Position numbers and translations under genes: made by a program. A stretch of DNA of 23,618 bases from Desulfobulbaceae bacterium (GTDB taxonomy: Bacteria > Desulfobacterota > Desulfobulbia > Desulfobulbales > SURF-16), in contig JALNXE010000067.1 in the NCBI GenBank assembly GCA_023230525.1, positions 1-23,618 of the forward strand, in the 5' to 3' direction. A model generated the notes under the pieces. That model ran no database searches. It was not told the DNA's origin and saw nothing but the letters and a program-made list of their open reading frames with translations. The stretch's first letter is position 1. The number at the start of each line of letters is the position of its first letter. Positions 15,930-23,454 of the stretch are shown here, piece after piece.

Positions 15930-17189
15930 ATGCCGCATGATTCAGGAGATACCATTGCCGCTGTCATTTACCAGCACGCCGAAGAGGCAGCCTTTCTCTG
16001 GCTGCTGCGGGACGCGGCCGTGCGTAAGCCTCATTACCATCTCCGTGATCTGGCGGCACTGGATAATCGGGTGGAGGCCCATCTGGACGGCCTGCGCATC
16101 GCCGGCGATTCGGGTTGGCAGATCTGCCGGGAGGCCCTGGCCCTGCAAGAGGCTGGGGAGGTCTTTACCGCTGCGGTGCTGGCCTTTGCGAGCGGCAGTG
16201 AGGAGCGGATAGAACAGGTTTTTGCGGCGGCTGCCGGGAAAGATGAACTTGGCCGCGGTATCATTTCCGCCCTGGGCTGGCTGGAGTGGGGGCAGGCAGA
16301 AAAATATGTGCAGGGACTGCTGGAGGTGGGGGCGCCTGCGGCCAGCCGGCTGGGCCTTGCCGCGGCGGCTGCTCACCGCCAGGATCCTGGAACCCCGCTG
16401 GCCGCCTGTCTGGTGAGTGACGATTTGTTGCTCAGGTGCCGCGCCCTGCGGGCAGCGGGCGAGTTGGGTAGAGTTGATCTGCTCTTCCATATCACGGGTA
16501 ATCTGACGGCGGACCATCCTGACCTGCGTTTTCAGGCCGCCTGGTCAACCCTACTGTTGGGCGGGGAAGGGGCCGTGCCGGTGCTGCAGGCTATTGCCGA
16601 AAGCGACAGCGAACAAAGCGAGCAGGCCTGCGCCATGGCGGTGCGCGGCCTGCCTCCTGCCGAGGCCCAGGAGTGGCTGAAGAGTCTGGCCGCTGAAAAG
16701 CAGCAACAGCGGCTGGCCGTGACCTGCGCAGGAGTCTTAGGTGATCCCGCTGCCATCCCCTGGCTGGTGCAGCTCATGGCGGTCCCTGAGCTGGCCCGGC
16801 CGGCGGGCGAGGCCTTCTCCCTGATCACCGGCGTTGATCTGGCCTCTGCGAATCTTGAAGGTAAGTGGCCGGAGGGCTTTAGCGCCGGTCCCACGGAAGA
16901 GCCGGAGGATGAGGAGGTGGCCATGGACCCGGACGAGGATCTGCCCTGGCCCGCGCCGGAACCCGTTGCCCGCTGGTGGGAAGCATATCAGGGACACTTC
17001 ACCAATGGCGTCAGGTATCTGGTGGGGAAACCGCTCAGCCGGGAACACCTGCAGCAGGTCCTGCGCACCGGCTTGCAGCGGCAGCGGGCCGCTGCCGCCA
17101 TCGAGCTTGCCCTGCTGCAGCCGGGGCAACCCCTGTTTGCGGTGCGGGCCCCCGGTTTTCGGCAGCAGAAACTGCTGGGCGTGAAATAG
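15930..17189 (+). CDS. TIGR02270 family HEAT-repeat-like T6SS-associated protein
   Basis: About 419 residues of alpha-helical, Ala/Leu-rich repeats. The start region IYQHAEEAAFLWLLRDAAVRK followed by YHLRDLAALDNRVEAHLDGL is the TIGR02270 signature. Degenerate HEAT-like pairs follow, and then an acidic linker (EEPEDEEVAMDPDEDLP) and a conserved ARWWEAYQGHFTNGVRYLVG block. TIGR02270 genes are found in T6SS islands near DUF2169/DUF4150 genes; the molecular role is unknown and scaffolding is a guess. Start choice: ATG 15930 is preferred; GTG 15927 and TTG 15921 are in frame and the ribosome site AGGGGA (15913-15918) would also suit GTG 15927. Confidence 0.82.
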   Translation: MPHDSGDTIAAVIYQHAEEAAFLWLLRDAAVRKPHYHLRDLAALDNRVEAHLDGLRIAGDSGWQICREALALQEAGEVFTAAVLAFASGSEERIEQVFAAAAGKDELGRGIISALGWLEWGQAEKYVQGLLEVGAPAASRLGLAAAAAHRQDPGTPLAACLVSDDLLLRCRALRAAGELGRVDLLFHITGNLTADHPDLRFQAAWSTLLLGGEGAVPVLQAIAESDSEQSEQACAMAVRGLPPAEAQEWLKSLAAEKQQQRLAVTCAGVLGDPAAIPWLVQLMAVPELARPAGEAFSLITGVDLASANLEGKWPEGFSAGPTEEPEDEEVAMDPDEDLPWPAPEPVARWWEAYQGHFTNGVRYLVGKPLSREHLQQVLRTGLQRQRAAAAIELALLQPGQPLFAVRAPGFRQQKLLGVK

Positions 17190-17198
17190 CGGACAGCC

Positions 17199-17387
17199 AT
17201 GCGGATCACCCTGCTGGTTGGAGTCGCCTTTGCCGGTCTGGGGGTGGTTTTTCTCGGCCTGGCCTGGCGGGACTATCGCCGGGAGCAGGGCAGGATGACC
17301 ATCTCAGCCAAAACCCGGCTGCGCCTGGCCGTCATTTTCCTGGCGGTCGGCCTCGGACTTTTGTTTCTGCCTGGGCTGATCCGGTAG
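17199..17387 (+). CDS. Small two-helix membrane protein
   Basis: 62 residues, 9 nt after the TIGR02270 stop. Two transmembrane segments are evident (LLVGVAFAGLGVVFLGLAW, and LAVIFLAVGLGLLFLPGLI), joined by a basic loop (RDYRREQGRMTISAKTRLR). I recognise no family. It is the last gene of the plus-strand operon and converges on the methyltransferase gene. The ribosome site is weak. Confidence 0.6.
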   Translation: MRITLLVGVAFAGLGVVFLGLAWRDYRREQGRMTISAKTRLRLAVIFLAVGLGLLFLPGLIR

Positions 17388-17422
17388 TTCATCCAGTCGA
17401 GACGGTGAAGAACTTGTCTTTT

Positions 17423-18940
17423 TCAACTCCCATTGCCTTGCCCTGTAGGTAACAGAAAGCCCTGGCCGACAAGTTTGCGGATGAGCCGGCAGACCAGCGG
17501 GGCGAGCTGGGCCGGCTCGGCCTGAAGCGCCGCCGCCATGTCCGGCAGCAGCTCCTGCAGGGTTTTCCTGCCGTCGCAGTGGATCATCAGGTTGGCCATG
17601 AAGGTGTCGGAATTGCCCCGGAAGGCCAGCCCCCTGGCCAGCTGGATGGATGACCCCGTCACCTGCCAGCCCTGCTCCGAGGGGGTAAACTGCTGCTCCA
17701 GCCGCAGATCGGGTGAAAACTTCAGCCGGCAGGCGAGCAGCGCCCGGTCCTCATTCACCGTTTCCAGAAAATCCTGCAGTGCAAAACCCCTGGCAATATA
17801 CTCGCCGCAGGGGCCAAGCATCCTGTCCGGGCTTGCATCGGCCCGGAACCAGTTGGCGCCGCTTGCCCGCCGGCGCATGGTGATCAGCCCCGCGCCGAAT
17901 GAGGCGATGCCCAGCCGTTCATAGTATTCCAGCCAGTGATGAAAGCGTTGGGAAAACTCCGTCTCCTGGTCGCCGAACTCGGTATGGCGGATCCATTTGG
18001 AGGCGTAAGCGGCAGGGGTCAGTGATTCCGAACGCATCACCCAGACATCACAGCCGGTGCCGGCAAACCACTGGGCCAGCTGCTGCTGCCAGTCGCTGCC
18101 GCCTTTTTGGGCCCAGTTGCAGAGGATCTGGCAGAAGCCGCCCTCCTCCAGAAAGCCGGGCGCTTCCCGGGCGATCCGGCGGCTGACCGAGTCGGCCTCC
18201 ATGCCCGCGTCGCGGTAGATGAAGCGCGTTTCCGGGGAGATGACAAAAGGCGGGTTGCTGATGATGAGATCAAATTTCCTCTCCCCCACCGGCCCGAAAA
18301 AGTCCCCCTCCAGACAATCGACATTGCTGATACTGTTCAGTCTGGCATTGAAGGCGGCGAGCCGCACGGCCCGGGGATTGAGGTCCACCGCCGCCACCCG
18401 GCTGCTGTGCGGAGCGGCGAGAAAGGCATGCACCCCGCAGCCGCAGCCCAGATCAAGGGTCTGGCGGCAGGGCCTGCGGACGGTGAGCTGGCTTAAGGTG
18501 ATGGTGCTGCCGCCGATGCCCATGACATACCGGCTGCGCTGCGGGGTCTGCAGCATGGCGGGCAGATCAAAGGCCAGGATCAGGTTGCGGAAGGGCAATA
18601 ACTTCAGCGCGGCAGTCACCCGGCTGCCGTGGCGGCGCACCAGCCCGGCCTGTTGCCAGGAGTCGGTTGCCATGGGGTGGATGGCCCTGGCAAAGATATC
18701 GGCCTCCACCGGCATTTCCATGAGAAAGAGGCGGATCAGGGTATGCAGAACCGAGCCGCCGGCGGTCCGGTCAAGCAGCAGGGGATGATCGTTTTCCAGG
18801 GAGGGGAGATCGCTGACGCCGATGGCATCGAGAACGCTCTCATCAAGAAAGCCGGCCGCGGCCAGCAGATCGCGCAGGCGGCGGTAATCATCCGGGTCGG
18901 TAAAGGCGAATAAGGGGGCGCTGTTGTGGGCCTGGTTCAT
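17423..18940 (-). CDS. Class I SAM-dependent methyltransferase with NPPF motif and an N-terminal DUF7059-like domain
   Basis: 505 residues. SAM-binding motif I is LDLGCGCGVHAF (Asp163 to Gly169); the acidic loop VAAVDLNPRAV follows. Motif IV is SNPPF (Asn229-Phe232), typical of enzymes that methylate a planar amide or exocyclic amine such as N6-adenine, N2-guanine or Gln N5. The ~150 N-terminal residues (TDPDDYRRLRDLLAAAGF...) match the leading domain of the RlmG/HemK-like group often labelled DUF7059. The ~180 C-terminal residues are unassigned. The start has GGGAGGATAATT in front on the minus strand. It lies opposite to all surrounding genes and converges with the 17199 gene. Substrate unknown. 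Confidence 0.82.
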   Translation of the reverse strand: MNQAHNSAPLFAFTDPDDYRRLRDLLAAAGFLDESVLDAIGVSDLPSLENDHPLLLDRTAGGSVLHTLIRLFLMEMPVEADIFARAIHPMATDSWQQAGLVRRHGSRVTAALKLLPFRNLILAFDLPAMLQTPQRSRYVMGIGGSTITLSQLTVRRPCRQTLDLGCGCGVHAFLAAPHSSRVAAVDLNPRAVRLAAFNARLNSISNVDCLEGDFFGPVGERKFDLIISNPPFVISPETRFIYRDAGMEADSVSRRIAREAPGFLEEGGFCQILCNWAQKGGSDWQQQLAQWFAGTGCDVWVMRSESLTPAAYASKWIRHTEFGDQETEFSQRFHHWLEYYERLGIASFGAGLITMRRRASGANWFRADASPDRMLGPCGEYIARGFALQDFLETVNEDRALLACRLKFSPDLRLEQQFTPSEQGWQVTGSSIQLARGLAFRGNSDTFMANLMIHCDGRKTLQELLPDMAAALQAEPAQLAPLVCRLIRKLVGQGFLLPTGQGNGS

Positions 18941-18978
18941 AATTATCCTCCCTGGGAGAAGTTTTGCAAGTCATTGTG

Positions 18979-19055
18979 GCGTAGGAGGGGGCCATGCCCC
19001 CGACCTTCGGCATTGCGGGACTACTGGTTGTCGCGAGCAAGGCTCGCTCTACGCC
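18979..19055. repeat. REP-like double-hairpin intergenic element
   Basis: Outer arms GGCGTAG (18979-18985) and CTACGCC (19049-19055) enclose two perfect hairpins: GGGGGC-CAT-GCCCCC (18987-19001) and GCGAGC-AAG-GCTCGC (19033-19047). The GTAGGAG...GGCCATGCCC and CGCGAGCAAGGCTCGC layout is typical of REP/BIME elements. It lies in the divergent region between the methyltransferase and sheath genes. Confidence 0.75.
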
Positions 19056-19108
19056 GAGCCGCAGCAAGGGTGAGGCGCGCACCCACTGGTTTGGATTTTT
19101 TCTATCTC

Positions 19109-19137
19109 TTGACATGACAGACGGGAGTAAATACGCT
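19109..19137 (+). promoter_or_regulatory. Candidate promoter for the sheath-protein operon
   Basis: A perfect TTGACA (19109-19114) is followed by 17 nt and a poor -10 (TACGCT, 19132-19137). The region to 19200 is unusually AT-rich for this genome, with a further TATAAA at 19175-19180. This is a weak prediction. Confidence 0.35.
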
Positions 19138-19223
19138 ATTTTAATGAGAATATACGATTGTTTACTTTACCTAATATAAAATCTATTTTTTGTGAAGCAC
19201 TAACGTATAAAAGGGGGCTGAAG

Positions 19224-20753
19224 ATGCCTGATCCCATCACCATCAGTGAGTATGATTTTGCCATTGCCGGCGATCTGGAAAAGCGTGCGGTAAAACCCCA
19301 GCCGGAAACGCCATTTCGCATCCTGCTCGTGGGTGATTTCAGCGGCAGGACCAGCCGGGGGGAGGGGAACCCCGCCAGACTGCGGCCCGTGGCAATTGAC
19401 CGGGACAACCTCGATGCCGTGCTGGAGCGCCTGCAGGTGGAGATCGCCCTGCCCCTGGCCGGCAAAAAACAGGGGCCGGTCACCATCGGTTTTGCGGAAA
19501 TGGATGATTTCCATCCGGACCGCATCTATCAGCGCCTGGAAATTTTTGCGGAGCTGCGGGACATGCGGGAAGCCCTGGATGACCCGGCCGCGCTGGCCAT
19601 GCTGAGCGATGAACTGCGGGAGCAGCCGCCCGCAACAGAGATGACACAGCTGCCGCCGCTGCCAGCAGCACCGGAGGGCGCCGGGCTGCTGGACCAGATC
19701 ATTGACCAGACCACCCATTCCTCATCCCGGCAAACATCGCCCCGTTCCGGTTCCCAGCTGGACAGCCTGGTGCGGGAGCTGGTCAGACCCCATCTGGTGG
19801 CCAAGGCCCATCCCCGCCAGCAGGAGATGCGTGACGCGGTGGACCGGGCTGCTGGCGAGCTGCTGCGCCTGATAATCGGTCATCCGCATTTTCAGGCAAT
19901 GGAGGCGGCCTGGCGGGGTCTGGATTTTCTGGTCGCCAGGCTTGAAACCGCTGACAAGCTCGGCGTGTACCTGCTTGATATGAGCAAGGAGGAGCTTGCC
20001 GCCGATCTCGCGCGCGACAGTGATCTGCGCAAAAGCGCCATCTTCCGCCTGCTGGTGGAGGAGGCGGTGCAGACCCCTGGCGGGGAGCCGTGGGCAATGG
20101 TGGCGGGATGCTACAGTATGGAAAAGACCCTGGCGGATATCGGCCTGCTGGCCCGCCTGGCCCAGGTTGCCGGGGCGGCCGGGGCGCCGTTTATCGCCGC
20201 GGCAAACGACCGCATGCTCTGCGGCCGGTCCCTGCACCAGACCCCTGATCCCGATGACTGGCAGCCCGAGGCGGAAGCCGAGGCTGAGGAGGCCTGGCAG
20301 CTGCTGCGCCGCCTGCCCGAGTCGCAATACCTGGGGCTGGTGCTGCCCCGCTTTCTGCTGCGGCTGCCTTTTGGGGCGGACACCGAGACGCTTGATTCCA
20401 TGCCTTTTGAGGAACTGGGCGAAGAGGAGGGCGGCCACGAAAGGTATCTGTGGGGCAATCCCGTTCTCGCCTGCGCCCTGCTCCTGGGCCAGGCCTTCAG
20501 CAACCAGGGCTGGCGGATGAGGCCGGGCGAGGTGGACGAGATCGCTCGTCTGCCGCTCCATGTCTATCAACAAGACGGCGAGTCGCGGACCAAACCCTGC
20601 GCCGAGGTGGTGTTGACCCAGCGGGCCGCGGAGCTGATCATGGAGAGGGGGTTCATGCCCCTGCTTTCCTTTGTCAACCAGGACCGGGTGCGGCTGGCCC
20701 GTTTCCAGTCCATAGCCGAGCCGCCCACCCGGCTCGCCGGACCATGGAGCTGA
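19224..20753 (+). CDS. T6SS sheath-like TssB-TssC fusion, C-terminally short
   Basis: 509 residues. Residues ~30-130 resemble TssB/VipA: PFRILLVGDFSGR, RPVAIDRDNLDAVLERLQVE and ITIGFAEMDDFHPDRIYQRL. After a Pro/Ser-rich linker, residues ~155-440 resemble TssC/VipB: AAGELLRLIIGHPHFQAMEA followed by WRGLDFLVARLE and LLDMSKEELAADL, then WGNPVLACALLLGQAF. The C-terminal TssC domain begins (ELIMERGFMPLLSFVNQD) but the protein stops at GPWS, roughly 70 residues earlier than ordinary TssC. Sheaths are normally two separate subunits, so this fused, short form is unusual and may not build a standard sheath. The start ATG 19224 has AGGGGG at 19212-19217. It heads a tight plus-strand gene run. Confidence 0.8.
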   Translation: MPDPITISEYDFAIAGDLEKRAVKPQPETPFRILLVGDFSGRTSRGEGNPARLRPVAIDRDNLDAVLERLQVEIALPLAGKKQGPVTIGFAEMDDFHPDRIYQRLEIFAELRDMREALDDPAALAMLSDELREQPPATEMTQLPPLPAAPEGAGLLDQIIDQTTHSSSRQTSPRSGSQLDSLVRELVRPHLVAKAHPRQQEMRDAVDRAAGELLRLIIGHPHFQAMEAAWRGLDFLVARLETADKLGVYLLDMSKEELAADLARDSDLRKSAIFRLLVEEAVQTPGGEPWAMVAGCYSMEKTLADIGLLARLAQVAGAAGAPFIAAANDRMLCGRSLHQTPDPDDWQPEAEAEAEEAWQLLRRLPESQYLGLVLPRFLLRLPFGADTETLDSMPFEELGEEEGGHERYLWGNPVLACALLLGQAFSNQGWRMRPGEVDEIARLPLHVYQQDGESRTKPCAEVVLTQRAAELIMERGFMPLLSFVNQDRVRLARFQSIAEPPTRLAGPWS

Positions 20754-20757
20754 AGTG

Positions 20758-21231
20758 ATGGCTGATCTGCTGGTCAAACTCTATGAGCTGCCGGATGAGC
20801 GGCCGCGGCTGGCGGGGCTGGCCGAGAGCGGCATCATCATCCGCCGGGCCATGGCCTATGAAAAATTCCAGGTGGTTGACTGGGTGCGGGCTCACTTCGG
20901 CACGGGCTGGGCCGGGGAATGCGATGTGGCCTTTGCCAATGCACTCATCTCCTGTTTCATCGCCACCGCTGCCGGCAACATTGCCGGCTTTGCCTGCCAT
21001 GACAGCACCATGAAAAATTTTTTCGGGCCGCTGGGGGTTGCGGAAAATTTCCGGCACCAAGGCATCGGCACGGCCCTGCTGCTGCGCTGCCTGCACGGCA
21101 TGATGGCCGCCGGCTATGCTTACGGCGTGATCGGCGACGCGGAGGATGCGGATTTTTATGCCAGAACAGTCAATGCCGTGGAGATCCCCGGCTCGTCACC
21201 GGGTGTGTACCGGGACAGACTGAAAGGCTGA
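20758..21231 (+). CDS. GNAT family N-acetyltransferase
   Basis: 157 residues. The acetyl-CoA pyrophosphate-binding loop is RHQGIGTALL (Arg99-Gly104, the R/Q-x-x-G-x-G/A motif), preceded by FFGPLGVAENF, with the C-terminal FYARTVNAVEIPGSSPGVY. The N-terminal ~35 residues (ADLLVKLYELPDERPRL...) form a small extension seen in one widespread GNAT subgroup. ATG 20758 lies 4 nt after the sheath-protein stop; GTG 20755 is an alternative. The tight junction implies co-transcription with the sheath-like gene. Acceptor substrate unknown. Confidence 0.85.
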   Translation: MADLLVKLYELPDERPRLAGLAESGIIIRRAMAYEKFQVVDWVRAHFGTGWAGECDVAFANALISCFIATAAGNIAGFACHDSTMKNFFGPLGVAENFRHQGIGTALLLRCLHGMMAAGYAYGVIGDAEDADFYARTVNAVEIPGSSPGVYRDRLKG

Positions 21232-21279
21232 CTTCGGCAAGGCCGGCTGAACAATCTGCTGAACGCCAGGAGGAGGGGT

Positions 21280-21576
21280 GTGATCATATTGATGCGCTGC
21301 GCAACCTGTAACAAAATCGCAAGTACCACCGGCAAGATTTTCTTTCGTGATGAATGCCCCCATTGCCGTGCTGATCTGCACATCTGCCAAAACTGCCTGT
21401 ATTACGATACCGGCGCGGAAAATGACTGCCGGGAATCAAGCGCCGAGCTGGTGGTCGACAAGGAACGGGCCAACTTCTGCGAGTATTTCCGGCCGGCGGA
21501 GAATCAGGCCGCCGCCTCGCCTGCAGCCGACGAGGTGAAGAAGAAACTGGACGCCCTGTTTAAAAAGGGCCGGTAA
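21280..21576 (+). CDS. Small zinc-ribbon-like Cys-rich protein
   Basis: 98 residues with eight cysteines: Cys7/10, Cys26/29, Cys36/39 (three CxxC knuckles), Cys50 and Cys67. This is enough for two zinc sites. Segments such as FFRDECPHCRADLHICQNC and DKERANFCEYF are the kind found in short conserved proteins of deltaproteobacteria; I know no function. The C-terminus ends in a Lys-rich helix (DEVKKKLDALFKKGR). Start GTG 21280 is spaced 6 nt from AGGAGG (21268-21273); ATG 21292 is an alternative. Confidence 0.75.
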   Translation: MIILMRCATCNKIASTTGKIFFRDECPHCRADLHICQNCLYYDTGAENDCRESSAELVVDKERANFCEYFRPAENQAAASPAADEVKKKLDALFKKGR

Positions 21577-21606
21577 AGGAGTAGTTATAAGAAGGAGTTG
21601 GCCGTT

Positions 21607-21639
21607 ATGGCCACTTTGCACAATGGGGGAGTTGACTGA
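21607..21639 (+). CDS. Possible 10-codon leader peptide coupled to the Trypco1 gene
   Basis: ATG at 21607 with AAGGAG (21592-21597) nine nt upstream encodes MATLHNGGVD. Its TGA stop overlaps the next start codon (TGATG, 21637-21641). The Trypco1 gene also has its own GGGGGAG (21625-21631), so the small frame could simply be chance. If translated, it would couple or tune Trypco1 translation. Confidence 0.3.
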   Translation: MATLHNGGVD

Positions 21640-21986
21640 TGAGCGAGATTGCGGAAATTAAACTGGCAGGGGGCGGCGTTCTTTTTGTCGAGACGGAGGA
21701 TGTGGCAATCCCGCATGTCCCGGCACTGGCGGCAACCGGCCGCAAGCTGCCGGCAGGGGCGGAAGAGGTTGGGGCACGGGAGATGGTCAGGGATACTCTC
21801 CAGCTTTTGCATGACACCCTCAAGCCGTTGGCCGAGGCGGTGCATGAGGCGTTTCTCAAGGCGCAACCTGATGAATGGGGCATGGAGCTGAACATCGGCT
21901 TTAAGGGAAAGGCGAATCCCATCCCGGTCATTGTCAGCGGGGAAGCCAGTGTGGCCATCAAAATAAAGGCAACCTGGAAGAAGTAG
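21639..21986 (+). CDS. Trypco1 (trypsin-co-occurring domain, CU044_2847 family) protein
   Basis: 115 residues. It begins with a short beta-rich stretch (EIAEIKLAGGGVLFVETED), continues with a helix (VRDTLQLLHDTLKPLAEAVHEAFLK) and ends with a beta-hairpin set (EWGMELNIGFKGKANPIPV, then SVAIKIKATWKK). This layout matches the Trypco1 domain, named because it sits next to trypsin-like proteases in conflict-system gene sets; here the protease gene follows by 10 nt. The domain is thought to regulate or target the protease or effector (family knowledge, not seen in the sequence). There is no signal peptide. Start ATG 21639 has GGGGGAG at 21625-21631. Confidence 0.8.
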   Translation: MSEIAEIKLAGGGVLFVETEDVAIPHVPALAATGRKLPAGAEEVGAREMVRDTLQLLHDTLKPLAEAVHEAFLKAQPDEWGMELNIGFKGKANPIPVIVSGEASVAIKIKATWKK

Positions 21987-21996
21987 GGGGGAGTCT

Positions 21997-23454
21997 ATGG
22001 ATGACAGGGCGGTTGCACGGGTTTGGTTTGGTAAGCCGAATGCGGGCGGAACATATCTGGGCACCGCCTTTCTGGTCAGCCCTGACTGTCTGCTGACCGC
22101 CTGCCATGTCATTGAAAGCAGGCCAGTGGCGGAGATTTACTTGCAGGGCCAGGCCTGGAGCGGCATCAGAAATTTGAGGGATGCCCTTTGTCATGACAAT
22201 CCTGATATCGATGTGGCGATTTTATATCTGACGAAAAAAGAAGACAGACCAATTTTTCTGCCTTTAGCTCCTGAGCAAGATGCGGATACTGGAACTGGAG
22301 TGGGCGCAAAAGTGATGTTGGCAGGTTTTGGCACCGAATATTCCGATCTGGAAAAAATTGAGGCCACCATCAGCTCTTATGACGGCAACTGTGATCTGAC
22401 TGTGGCGCACACATCAATTGCCAGAGGCATGAGCGGCGGGCCGGTCCTTGCCAATGGCCGGGTGGTCGGCCTGATCAGGGCCAGGCATCATGACAGCAAT
22501 AAAACCTATCTGGTCCGGCTGAACAGTTTCAGGGATTTTCTCATGAAGTCCGGCTGCCTGCCGGACCGCCCCCTGGCAAAGGGACCCGCTGCAGTGATTA
22601 CTCCGGATGAGTTTGTCGGCAGGATACGCGGCAAGATTCAAGCGGAATTACGGCGCAAACCATTAACCGCCCTGGCGGCGATACTGAAAGAAAAAGTATC
22701 GGGTGCCGCCGGCCCGGGAAAGGATGCGGAGGCCGCCGCCTGGTTGTGTCAAGGGGACCTGGTGGAGTCTGTTGATCTGCTTCATGCGGCCACCAAAGAA
22801 TGTCTGGCGAAGCTGGCAGACGATGGTGTGCGGGAAGATGCCCTGCAGGGGATGTGGCAGGGGGCACTTAATATTCTGGGCTGGCTGGTGTTGCTGGCAG
22901 TGGATCATGATTGGGTGCGGCAACACGGTTTATCTTTAATCAACGGCAGTGCCGGCGGGTGTTTTAAAGTCCCCTGCAGCACCGGGGCGGGATTGGAAAC
23001 TTTGGTTGCCAGGGTCGGGGCCAGGGAGCCGGCCCGATTCACCTTTGACCCCGCTGGCACGGAGGTCATCGGTCAGTATCGCATCAGCGGCAGTGCGGTG
23101 GAGGCTGGCTGGGACATCGGCAGTTGCGCCTTGGAGATTAAAAAACGCATTTACAAGAGAATTCATAATGTTACTCCGCCGCACCCATTCACCGAGCAGC
23201 ATACGAAAGAATTAAACGCCATCCTGAAGAGAAAAGGAAGCCGCGGCGAAAATCATTACCTTTCCATCCCGGTCACGGAAGAAAACAACCCTGTTAAAAA
23301 TCATGCGGTATACCAACTGTTGAGGCACGAATTAACAGGGCTGTGGCTTGTCAGCTTCGGCACCGGCGACGGCGAGGGGGTGCTGCTGCTGTCCGAGGTC
23401 GATCTCTTCGCGCTGGTCTATGAATTTCTGCAATTAATCAAGGAATATCAATGA
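21997..23454 (+). CDS. Trypsin-like serine protease with large uncharacterised C-terminal domain
   Basis: 485 residues, no signal peptide, so cytoplasmic. Residues 1-185 are a trypsin-like domain with an intact catalytic triad: His37 (LLTACHV), Asp72 (DIDVAIL) and Ser146 (RGMSGGPV). Residues ~190-485 are unassigned: a mostly helical part (~205-320, including QGALNILGWLVLLAVDHDWV) and a mixed alpha/beta part ending VLLLSEVDLFALVYEFLQLI. It follows Trypco1 by 10 nt with GGGGGAG at 21987-21993, and its stop overlaps the MoxR start by four bases (ATGA). The trio resembles protease-based NTP-dependent conflict systems in which the protease is the effector; the C-terminal part may sense or bind a partner (inference). 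Confidence 0.83.
   Translation: MDDRAVARVWFGKPNAGGTYLGTAFLVSPDCLLTACHVIESRPVAEIYLQGQAWSGIRNLRDALCHDNPDIDVAILYLTKKEDRPIFLPLAPEQDADTGTGVGAKVMLAGFGTEYSDLEKIEATISSYDGNCDLTVAHTSIARGMSGGPVLANGRVVGLIRARHHDSNKTYLVRLNSFRDFLMKSGCLPDRPLAKGPAAVITPDEFVGRIRGKIQAELRRKPLTALAAILKEKVSGAAGPGKDAEAAAWLCQGDLVESVDLLHAATKECLAKLADDGVREDALQGMWQGALNILGWLVLLAVDHDWVRQHGLSLINGSAGGCFKVPCSTGAGLETLVARVGAREPARFTFDPAGTEVIGQYRISGSAVEAGWDIGSCALEIKKRIYKRIHNVTPPHPFTEQHTKELNAILKRKGSRGENHYLSIPVTEENNPVKNHAVYQLLRHELTGLWLVSFGTGDGEGVLLLSEVDLFALVYEFLQLIKEYQ

Noticed and set aside
19158..19223. Longer N-terminus for the sheath-like protein
   Set aside because: The extra 22 residues come from AT-rich leader sequence, while ATG 19224 has a good AGGGGG site and gives the familiar MPDPIT-type start.
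18941..19223. tRNA or small RNA gene in the hairpin-rich divergent region
   Set aside because: The hairpins fit a REP-like element; no T-arm, anticodon arm or CCA-like end is present.
20650..20830. Frameshift that truncated the TssC-like C-terminus
   Set aside because: No frame after 20753 resumes TssC-like sequence; the next gene begins immediately and is clearly a GNAT protein.
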